The notes beneath the pieces were generated by a model that saw only the letters and a list, made by a program, of their open reading frames with translations, did not search any database and was not told the DNA's origin. A stretch of 11,033 nucleotides of DNA from Nitrospira sp. (lineage in GTDB: Bacteria; Nitrospirota; Nitrospiria; Nitrospirales; Nitrospiraceae): positions 1-11,033 of the forward strand of contig JAICVE010000060.1 in NCBI GenBank assembly GCA_025935475.1, written 5' to 3'. Of this stretch, positions 1 through 5,338 are shown piece after piece. Within the stretch, counting starts at the first letter, position 1; each line of letters begins with the position of its first letter. The position numbers and the translations under genes were made by a program.

Positions 1-573
1 CTCTTTCTGCTCTTTCTCCTGTTCCTTGGCCTGTTTGCGTTCCACTGCTTCCAAGACAATCTTGGCGAGTTCGATATCGGCTAACGCCACACTGGCGACT
101 TCGAGATGACGGCCTTTGAGCTTGTCCACCACCACCGCCTGGACCTTCCCGGCAATTTCGGCGCTCTGCTCGGGCACATTCACCATCGCGTAATTGGACA
201 CGACGCTTCGCACGGCGGCCAGCAGCTCGGGCTTCACGACTCGGGGATAAAAATCCGGCCCGATTTCCTGGGCAAGGAAGTAGACTTCATCGGGAAGCGG
301 CCGCATGATGATGGCGGCCCGCAGCTTGACGAGCAAATCGTCGGAGCTGAGCGCATCAACGCCTTCCACATAGCTTTGCCAACGGATGTCGTAAGTGAAG
401 ACATCGTTCCACGGTGCCCTCCAATAGAATCCGCTTTTCAACGTGGTGGTCGTCAGACCCTCGGTGAAAGGATACCAGCGTAGCCCTCGTTGGCCTGGCT
501 GGACGGTCGTCCCGCAACCGGATTGAAGCACAAGAAGCAGACACGCAATCAGGAAACAGCCACAACGTTTCAT
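1..573 (-). CDS. SPFH/prohibitin-like lipoprotein (3' end beyond window)
   Basis: This reading frame is open from ATG at 573 to the left edge (191 codons, no stop), so the C-terminus is missing. The N-terminus has a hydrophobic signal segment (residues 1-19, MKRCGCFLIACLLLVLQSG) before Cys20. The lipobox is atypical: Gln at -3, with Ser-Gly before the Cys. Residues about 26-180 read like a prohibitin/band-7 domain: PGQRGLRW, SGFYWRAPW, VFTYDIRWQSY, an alternating-strand core, IGPDFYPRVVKPE, then the amphipathic helix ending in AIE-like LEAVERKQAKEQEKEQKE, where the usual coiled coil begins. SPFH proteins form membrane-associated oligomeric scaffolds and often modulate proteases; here it would be lipid-anchored on the outer face of a membrane. 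An AAAGGA Shine-Dalgarno sits 4 nt upstream. The start overlaps the stop of the upstream lipoprotein gene (ATGA), suggesting translational coupling. The family call is strong; its substrate or partner is unknown. Confidence 0.85.
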   Translation of the reverse strand, partial: MKRCGCFLIACLLLVLQSGCGTTVQPGQRGLRWYPFTEGLTTTTLKSGFYWRAPWNDVFTYDIRWQSYVEGVDALSSDDLLVKLRAAIIMRPLPDEVYFLAQEIGPDFYPRVVKPELLAAVRSVVSNYAMVNVPEQSAEIAGKVQAVVVDKLKGRHLEVASVALADIELAKIVLEAVERKQAKEQEKEQKE

Positions 574-926
574 GGTGTCCTTTCTGACGACGCCTGTGGG
601 CGCAGTGCCGAAGCGGACGACCGGACGTTCCGCCTCGCATCAAGATGTTCTGTTGCCAAGCGTTCGCGATCGTCGGCGGTGAGGCGGTAGGATTGCGCCA
701 GGAGCCGGGTGCCTGACACCCAATCCGAATCGGGACCAAACATCCGCGCGTACAGATCAGCGCGAGCGTCCAACTCGTCGGCCTGTTGTCGGTGGCGGAA
801 TGCTTCCTGTTGATAGTAGTTGGCGATGAGGCGCTGATCGACCGCGGAGTTGAAAGAGACCAAATCGATTTCTTGATCCGGCGCCGCGCAGCCCGTCCAG
901 AACCCCAGGAGGAGGACGGACAGCAC
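570..926 (-). CDS. Small helical lipoprotein, function unknown
   Basis: This is a 118-residue frame read from GTG at 926, and its stop overlaps the next start (ATGA at 573-570). It begins with a short hydrophobic stretch (VLSVLLLGFWTG) ending in a probable lipidated Cys13, followed by Ala-Ala. The rest is predicted to be almost all helix, with a Tyr-Tyr-Gln-Gln-Glu-Ala, Arg-His-Arg and Ala-Asp-Glu-Leu pattern (about residues 35-60) and a second helix with LAQSYRLTADDRERLATEH (about 75-95). This resembles small periplasmic lipoproteins with paired helices, but I cannot name a family. The start is uncertain. The GTG has no clear Shine-Dalgarno and gives a signal peptide without a positive n-region. 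An in-frame ATT at 956 would add ITNGRTFGPS, including an Arg, but it too lacks a Shine-Dalgarno. The gene lies 44 nt after modA and probably shares its transcript. Confidence 0.7.
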   Translation of the reverse strand: MLSVLLLGFWTGCAAPDQEIDLVSFNSAVDQRLIANYYQQEAFRHRQQADELDARADLYARMFGPDSDWVSGTRLLAQSYRLTADDRERLATEHLDARRNVRSSASALRPQASSERTP

Positions 927-970
927 CGACGGACCAAATGTTCGACCGTTCGTAATGAGTGTACGAGCGG

Positions 971-1771
971 TTACCCCATTGTGGCCTTAGTGGGCATCGC
1001 ATCGAAGCCGTACTTGAGCAGCAGCTTCTGAATGCGGGGGCTCGTCATAAAATTCACGAACTGCTCAGCTGCCTGGAGCGAGTCCTGCCGGCAGGTTGAG
1101 ACCACCGCTTGTCCGAATTTGACGGGAATGGAACGTCCGGACGGCGCTTCATCGATGATGCGGACTTGGCCGCTGTTGATGGCGTCGGCGCGGTATACGA
1201 TGCCCAAATCGGCGTTGCCCGCGCTGACCAGACGAACAACTTCGTCGGTATCGGGTGCCAAAACCAGACGCGCATGATGATGTGCCAAGGGATCAATTTG
1301 TTTGAGCGCCTTCACAGAAATCACTCCGACACTCGACGCTTTGGGATCGACGAGGGCCACTCTCCAGGCCCCAGGAAGCGAGGCATCTCCAAATGAGACC
1401 GAAGTGGCAGCCGAGGCGGAGGACATGACCACGACCATGGAAGTCTGTGCATACTGACGAGGTCCGCCCAGCAGCGTGAGTCCTTTCTGATGGAGCGTCT
1501 CCACTTCCTGCAACGATTCGGAAAGAAACACATCGATTGGAGCCCCTTGTTCGATCTGCCGCCGCAGCGTCTGCGATGGGCCGTACCGCACCTCCACTGG
1601 CACACCGTATTCCTTTTCAAACATGCGTAAGATTTCTTGGAACGGCGCCCTGAGGCTCTGGGCTGCTGCCACCGTCAGCGTCTCGCCCCGAGCAGGGGCT
1701 CCCATTCCTAGGCTGGCGACTCCACAGACGAGCACCATTGTGATAGCCAGTTTCCGAATTCCCATTCCCAC
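971..1771 (-). CDS. modA: ModA-like periplasmic molybdate (oxyanion)-binding protein
   Basis: This 266-residue protein matches the ModA family in length and motifs. A signal peptide (GIRKLAITMVLVCGVASLGMGAPARG) precedes the mature start TLTVAAAQSL. Family landmarks numbered from the GTG are AAAQS39, YGPS66QTLRRQIEQGAPIDVF, VDPKASSVG (142-149), VSAGNADLGIVY193 and the terminal KYGFDAMP. Ser39, Ser66 and Tyr193 align by eye with E. coli ModA ligand residues. The usual Pro-x-Gly-x-Tyr-Ala segment is changed to Ser-Val-Gly-Val-Ile-Ser, so ligand preference may differ (molybdate, tungstate or another oxyanion). I chose GTG 1771 because AAGGGAG lies 7 nt upstream; ATG 1765 has only an adjacent GGGA. 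The frame stays open to 1927, but that extension does not resemble any export signal. No permease or ATPase gene is adjacent. It probably heads a cluster with the two downstream lipoprotein genes. Confidence 0.85.
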   Translation of the reverse strand: MGMGIRKLAITMVLVCGVASLGMGAPARGETLTVAAAQSLRAPFQEILRMFEKEYGVPVEVRYGPSQTLRRQIEQGAPIDVFLSESLQEVETLHQKGLTLLGGPRQYAQTSMVVVMSSASAATSVSFGDASLPGAWRVALVDPKASSVGVISVKALKQIDPLAHHHARLVLAPDTDEVVRLVSAGNADLGIVYRADAINSGQVRIIDEAPSGRSIPVKFGQAVVSTCRQDSLQAAEQFVNFMTSPRIQKLLLKYGFDAMPTKATMG

Positions 1772-1778
1772 GATGCTG

Positions 1779-1785
1779 CTCCCTT
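1779..1785 (-). promoter_or_regulatory. Ribosome binding site deciding the modA start
   Basis: AAGGGAG on the minus strand ends 7 nt before GTG 1771. It supports that GTG over the ATG two codons later and over the long upstream extension of the frame. Confidence 0.7.
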
Positions 1786-1829
1786 CGTCAGACAATAGGC
1801 CTTGATGAGCGCAATGCACGATCATTCCA

Positions 1830-1845
1830 CGCAAATTCAATACCA
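1830..1845 (-). promoter_or_regulatory. Candidate sigma-54 promoter for modA
   Basis: The minus strand reads TGGTATTGAATTTGCG, against the consensus TGGCACG-N4-TTGCW. The invariant GG and GC are spaced correctly (10 nt between them), and 8 of 12 defined positions match. Transcription would start near 1819, giving a leader of about 48 nt before GTG 1771. With this many positions scanned on two strands, a match of this quality could arise by chance. No better sigma-70 site for modA was obvious. Confidence 0.3.
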
Positions 1846-1872
1846 CGTAATCTCTTGGTTCCATGACTGAGC

Positions 1873-1901
1873 AAATGCGCCCACCCGTTGCATTTGGTGG
1901 G
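1873..1901. repeat. Two interleaved inverted repeats upstream of modA
   Basis: AAATGC (1873-1878) pairs with GCATTT (1890-1895), and CCCACC (1880-1885) pairs with GGTGGG (1896-1901). The pairs cross, so in RNA only one hairpin could form at a time; zero to one nt of linker makes a full pseudoknot unlikely. Read as DNA, it is a pair of inverted 6+6 units. If modA starts near 1819 this lies upstream of the transcript and would be protein-binding DNA, not leader RNA. Confidence 0.4.
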
Positions 1902-1938
1902 TCTCCTCGATGATCGGCTCCTCGCACCTGTGAGATTC

Positions 1939-1958
1939 CGCACAGTCCTCACTGTGCG
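1939..1958. repeat. Perfect 8-bp inverted repeat (candidate operator)
   Basis: CGCACAGT-CCTC-ACTGTGCG is a perfect 8-bp dyad with a 4-nt centre. It lies 168 nt from the modA start and about 200 nt from the permease start. No T-run follows on either strand, so an intrinsic terminator is unlikely. The size suits an operator or an upstream activator site, but no regulator can be assigned. Confidence 0.5.
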
Positions 1959-1987
1959 AAAGCGCAATGCCTCTGCTCTTCTTTGCG

Positions 1988-1999
1988 TACCGGCCGGTA
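1988..1999. repeat. 12-bp palindrome
   Basis: TACCGGCCGGTA is a perfect 12-bp palindrome, immediately followed by the palindrome GGAATTCC (2000-2007). It lies about 120 nt upstream of the transcription start predicted for the pump operon from the candidate sigma-54 site. That is a usual distance for enhancer-type activator sites, but the link is inference. Confidence 0.35.
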
Positions 2000-2047
2000 G
2001 GAATTCCGAGGTCCCCATCCGATATCCCAACGATAAATGGCATATAT

Positions 2048-2070
2048 TCTGACAGGTGAGGCCTGACAGA
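2048..2070. promoter_or_regulatory. Near-perfect 23-bp dyad, candidate regulator site for the pump operon
   Basis: TCTGACAGG-N5-CCTGACAGA pairs at 8 of 9 arm positions (one A/A mismatch). The core GACAGGT recurs at 2086-2092, 35 bp after its first copy at 2051-2057, immediately before the candidate promoter. Paired sites just upstream of a divergent efflux operon are typical of dedicated regulators. A TetR/MarR-type repressor elsewhere, or the NtrC-like regulator encoded at 10176, could both fit. Confidence 0.45.
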
Positions 2071-2088
2071 AGGTGGGGCACGTACGAC

Positions 2089-2104
2089 AGGTAAGCTGTT
2101 TGCT
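2089..2104 (+). promoter_or_regulatory. Candidate sigma-54 promoter for the RND pump operon
   Basis: AGGTAAG-CTGT-TTGCT matches TGGCACG-N4-TTGCW at 9 of 12 defined positions. GG (2090-2091) and GC (2102-2103) are in the required register. The start would fall near 2115, leaving about 46 nt before ATG 2161. A competing reading of the same stretch is a weak sigma-70 promoter, TTGCTA (2100-2105), 18 nt, TACACT (2124-2129). The sigma-54 reading gains weight because an NtrC-type activator is encoded at the end of the same gene cluster. Confidence 0.4.
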
Positions 2105-2160
2105 ACCCCGGAGCACGTTGCTCTACACTACAGATTGTCTGGCCGGAGTTCGCGCCGCCT

Positions 2161-3660
2161 ATGAACCAGATCGTCCTCATTGCCCTCCGCAGGCCCTATA
2201 CCTTTGTCGTCATGTCCATCTTGATTGTCCTCATGGGCACCAAGACGATCCTCCACATGCCGACCGACGTCTTCCCGAATATCACGATTCCCGTCACGTC
2301 CGTAGTCTGGATCTACACGGGCCTGCTGCCGCAGCAGGTAGAAGGACGCATCACCTATTTGTTCGAGCGCTTCCTCACGTCAACGGTCGAAGGCATCAAA
2401 TATATCCATAGTCATTCCTATTACGGCAGCAGTATCACCAATATCTTTCTCCAGGACGGAGTCGACGTGGCCAGAGCCGAAGCGGATATCGTGGGCATTG
2501 CCCAAAACGTCGTCAAAGCGCTGCCGCCGGACATCTCGCCTCCCATGGTGATGCGTCTCGCGCCATCGTCGATACCGGTGGCCATGCTCCAGATCAGCTC
2601 CGACAACCTGACGCCTGCTGAGCTCTATAATCTGGCCTACATGCGAATCCGGCCGCTGCTCGTGACCGTGCCGGGTATCGTCCTTCCCCACCCTTACGGC
2701 GGCCAGGACATGCAGGTCATGGTCAACCTCGATCAGCAGAAACTGCTCGCACGTCACCTCACGCCGACTGATATTCACAATGTCCTCATGAAGCAATACC
2801 TCGTGCTTCCGTCCGGTGACATCAAGATCAAGTCGACCGACTGGATCGTCCTGACGAACGCCTCGCCGATGAAAATCACAGATTTTGGAGATATCCCAGT
2901 CAAGCGGGAAGGCAATGCGTTCGTCTATTTGCGCGACGTTGCCACGGTGCAGCTCATGGGCCGGGTGCAGCAGAATGCCGTACTGGTGAAGGGCAAACAG
3001 ACCGTGATCATCGTCGCCATGAAGAGCACCGAGGCTTCGACCCTTGATGTGGTCGATGGAATCAAGAAGATGATTCCGCGCGCCGAGCAGGTCTCTCCTC
3101 CGGGCGTCCAGATCAGGCTTCTCGACGATGCCTCGACCTTCGTCAAGGATTCCATTTTTGACGTCGTACATGAAATGGCGCTCGCCGGGGCGCTGGTCGG
3201 CCTCATCGTGCTGTTGCTCATCGGCTCTTGGAGGGCCACGTTGATCGTCTGGACCTCGATTCCGCTCTCGATTCTCACTGCGATCATCGGCCTGCATTGG
3301 CTCAACGAGACGATCAATGTCATGACCCTGGGCGGGTTGGCGTTGGCCGTCGGCATTCTTGTCGACGATGCCACGGTGATGATCGAGAACATCGATCGCC
3401 ACATTGAAATGGGCAAGCCGCTCGAGCAGGCCATTATCGACGCCGCCAACCAGATCATCGTCCCGACGCTCGTGGCGACGCTCTGTATCGCGATCGTCTG
3501 GATTCCGCTCTTCGAGCTCGGCGGCGTTGCCGGCTACCTGTTCAAACCCATGGCGGAGGCGGTGATCATCGCGATGCTCGCCTCCTTCATCCTGTCACGC
3601 ACGCTGGTGCCGACGATGGCCAAATATATGATGAAGAGTCACGATGTCCAACCCGCATGA
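2161..3660 (+). CDS. RND efflux permease, N-terminal half (split gene)
   Basis: This 499-residue protein is the first half of an inner-membrane RND (AcrB-like) proton-driven exporter. The start MNQIVLIALRRPYTFVV, then PTDVFPNITIP, is the classic RND N-terminus with TM1 at about 12-32. A periplasmic porter region follows (about 35-335). TM2-TM6 lie at about 341-357, 361-378, 388-410, 433-453 and 461-484. TM4 carries LALAVGILVDDATVMIEN, whose Asp402-Asp403 match the AcrB proton-relay pair. The frame ends after MAKYMMKSHDVQPA, just where a full-length protein would continue into its second repeat (about 1050 residues in all). The remainder is the next ORF in another frame, overlapping by 17 nt. 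The ribosome site is weak (GGAG about 12 nt upstream). The substrate cannot be read from sequence. Confidence 0.9.
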   Translation: MNQIVLIALRRPYTFVVMSILIVLMGTKTILHMPTDVFPNITIPVTSVVWIYTGLLPQQVEGRITYLFERFLTSTVEGIKYIHSHSYYGSSITNIFLQDGVDVARAEADIVGIAQNVVKALPPDISPPMVMRLAPSSIPVAMLQISSDNLTPAELYNLAYMRIRPLLVTVPGIVLPHPYGGQDMQVMVNLDQQKLLARHLTPTDIHNVLMKQYLVLPSGDIKIKSTDWIVLTNASPMKITDFGDIPVKREGNAFVYLRDVATVQLMGRVQQNAVLVKGKQTVIIVAMKSTEASTLDVVDGIKKMIPRAEQVSPPGVQIRLLDDASTFVKDSIFDVVHEMALAGALVGLIVLLLIGSWRATLIVWTSIPLSILTAIIGLHWLNETINVMTLGGLALAVGILVDDATVMIENIDRHIEMGKPLEQAIIDAANQIIVPTLVATLCIAIVWIPLFELGGVAGYLFKPMAEAVIIAMLASFILSRTLVPTMAKYMMKSHDVQPA

Positions 3661-5338
3661 CCCTCATGGGCCGTTCAGTGGCTCTCCCTCGCGGAACCCC
3701 TTTGTCCGCTTTCAGAAGGGGTTCGAGCGTCGCTTCGATCAGTTTCGCGAGGGCTATGGTCAGCGGCTCGAATATGTCATCGACCGACGCAGCACCTTCG
3801 TGAAAATTTCGTTGGCGATTGCGCTGGCATCCCTCTGTCTCTTTTTCTTTCTCGGACGCGATTACTTCCCTGAGATCCCGTCGGGCGTCATTCAGATGCA
3901 TATGCGGGCGCCACTCGGGACACGCATCGAAGTCTCGGGGCGCCTGGCCACACTGGTCTCCAACAGCATCGAGGAGCTGCTTCCTGGGCAGGTTGAAAAC
4001 ATCGTCAGCAATTGCGGCTTGCCGGTCGGCCCGCACAATCTTGCATTCATTCCCACGCCGACGATCGGGTCCCAGGATTGTGATTTGACGATCCTGTTGG
4101 AGAATGAAAAGTCGCCGGTGTGGGACTATCGTCGCACGCTGCGCAAGGGCTTGACCGAGCGTTACCCGGGAACCGAATTCACGTTTCAGCCATCCGATTT
4201 GACCGCCAAAATTCTCAACTTCGGCGCGCCGGCGCCGATCGACGTGCAGGTCAACGGACCGGACATCTATGCCAACTACGAGTATGCGCGCAAATTGGTC
4301 GGAAAGTTTCGCGAGATCCCCGGCGCCGTGGACGTCGTGATCCAACAGACGATGCGCACACCGACCCTCATGGTCGAAGGCAACCGCACGTTCGGAATGG
4401 GTGTCAACAGAACGCTGAAGGATATGGCCGACAATTTACTGATGACGACTGCCGGCAGCCAACAGGTCGACCAGATCTATTGGCTCGATCCATCAACCGG
4501 CATGTCGTACCTGATCAATGTCTATACTCCGCAACCACAGATCAACAGCCTCAATAGTCTCAAGACGATACCGATTGATTCCTCAGACCATGCTGTGAAA
4601 GACGATATCCAGTTGCTTGGCAACCTGGCCGACTTCTCAGCGGAGGGAACCCCGGGCGTGATTACGCATGGGAACATTATGCCCTTGTTTAATGTATATG
4701 TCTCCGCGGAGGGGCGCGACCTCGGCGGTGTGCTGACGGACGTCCAGAAGATCGCCAAAACTATGGAACACGAGAAACCCCGCAGCGCCGAGGTCGAAAT
4801 CCATGGTCAGGCCTCGCTGATGCACGACGCCTATTTCGAGCTGATCTTTGGGCTGCTCGCCGCCATCGTGCTGGTGTATCTGTTGATTGTGGTCAACTTT
4901 CAATCCTGGCTCGACCCTTTTATTATCATTACAGCGTTACCGGGGGCACTGGCCGGCATCGCGTGGGCGTTGTTCCTGACCCATACGCGTCTGTCTGAGC
5001 CGGCATTGACGGGCGCCATCATGACGATGGGAACGGCAACGGCAAATTCGATTCTCGTGGTCTCCTATGCGCGGGAACGGCTTCAAGAACACGGCAATGC
5101 ACTCCTGGCCGCCATCGAAGCCGGAAAAACGCGGCTTCGACCAGTGCTCATGACCGCCTCGGCCATGATCATCGGGATGGTGCCGATGGCAACAGGTTAT
5201 TCGACGAATGCGCCGCTGGGCCGTGCGGTCATCGGCGGTTTGCTCGTCGCCACGCTGTTCACGCTGTTCTTCGTGCCCTGCGTATATGCCATGATTTACA
5301 ACAGACGAATGCCTCGCCAGAAGGAGCGTGCCACATGA
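3644..5338 (+). CDS. RND efflux permease, C-terminal half (split gene)
   Basis: This 564-residue protein is the second RND repeat. A cytoplasmic amphipathic lead (SRNPFVRFQKGFERRF) precedes TM7 (about 51-71). GRDYFPEIPSGVIQMHMRAP opens the second porter region (about 72-395). TM8-TM12 lie at about 398-418, 424-446, 455-476, 500-518 and 528-552. TM10 reads MGTATANSILVVSYARERL, so Ala467 occupies the place of AcrB Lys940. RLRPVLMT keeps the TM11 Arg. ATG 3644 lies inside the end of the preceding ORF (+1 frame relative to it) with only a weak AAGAG site 5 nt upstream, so it may depend on translational coupling. Alternatively the two ORFs are one gene broken by a single-base error, or joined by +1 frameshifting. 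A fusion would be about 1058 residues, a normal RND length. Confidence 0.85.
   Translation: MSNPHDPHGPFSGSPSRNPFVRFQKGFERRFDQFREGYGQRLEYVIDRRSTFVKISLAIALASLCLFFFLGRDYFPEIPSGVIQMHMRAPLGTRIEVSGRLATLVSNSIEELLPGQVENIVSNCGLPVGPHNLAFIPTPTIGSQDCDLTILLENEKSPVWDYRRTLRKGLTERYPGTEFTFQPSDLTAKILNFGAPAPIDVQVNGPDIYANYEYARKLVGKFREIPGAVDVVIQQTMRTPTLMVEGNRTFGMGVNRTLKDMADNLLMTTAGSQQVDQIYWLDPSTGMSYLINVYTPQPQINSLNSLKTIPIDSSDHAVKDDIQLLGNLADFSAEGTPGVITHGNIMPLFNVYVSAEGRDLGGVLTDVQKIAKTMEHEKPRSAEVEIHGQASLMHDAYFELIFGLLAAIVLVYLLIVVNFQSWLDPFIIITALPGALAGIAWALFLTHTRLSEPALTGAIMTMGTATANSILVVSYARERLQEHGNALLAAIEAGKTRLRPVLMTASAMIIGMVPMATGYSTNAPLGRAVIGGLLVATLFTLFFVPCVYAMIYNRRMPRQKERAT
5321..5326 (+). promoter_or_regulatory. Ribosome binding site of the adaptor gene
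   Basis: AAGGAG lies 8 nt before ATG 5335, inside the end of the permease ORF. It favours the first of two adjacent ATGs (5335, 5338) and implies strong independent initiation of the adaptor. Confidence 0.7.

Larger units (their letters stand above)
1772..2160. other. Divergent intergenic regulatory region
   Basis: These 389 nt separate modA (leftward) from the RND pump operon (rightward). Reading all frames, I see no ORF with a credible protein. The stretch is unusually rich in symmetric elements, listed separately: interleaved inverted repeats (1873-1901), a perfect inverted repeat (1939-1958), a 12-bp palindrome (1988-1999) directly followed by GGAATTCC (2000-2007), and a near-perfect dyad (2048-2070). 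Sigma-54-like promoters face each way. A 10-bp direct repeat AGCGCAATGC occurs at 1808-1817 and 1961-1970. This density suggests a shared control region, though no binding protein can be assigned from sequence alone. Confidence 0.6.

Noticed and set aside
356..937. 193-codon minus-strand ORF across the two lipoprotein genes
   Set aside because: It is an Arg/Ser-rich product in a frame that conflicts with two better supported genes with signal peptides and coupled ATGA.
1873..1901. H-type pseudoknot riboswitch in the modA leader
   Set aside because: The crossing stems are real, but the linkers of 0 and 1 nt are too short to span the helices, and the likely modA start lies downstream of them.
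1772..1927. 52-codon N-terminal extension of modA
   Set aside because: It places a non-signal sequence before an obvious signal peptide, and GTG 1771 has a well-spaced AAGGGAG.
1939..1958. Intrinsic terminator
   Set aside because: The stem is perfect, but no T-tract follows on either strand and the genes on both sides are transcribed away from it.
2073..2411. 112-codon plus-strand ORF starting before the permease
   Set aside because: It runs out of frame through the conserved RND N-terminus and encodes a His/Pro/Arg-rich shadow product.
2380..3402. 340-codon minus-strand ORF under the RND permease
   Set aside because: It is antisense to a clear RND coding region. Its protein is rich in His, Arg and Asp with no domain or credible start, as expected for a shadow in GC-rich DNA.
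3587..4345. 252-codon minus-strand ORF spanning the RND split point
   Set aside because: It is a shadow frame opposite conserved RND residues, with no recognisable domain and no ribosome site.
2161..5338. RND permease as a decayed pseudogene
   Set aside because: Apart from the single frame change both halves are fully open, keep family motifs, and are embedded in an intact operon. There is no further stop or frameshift.
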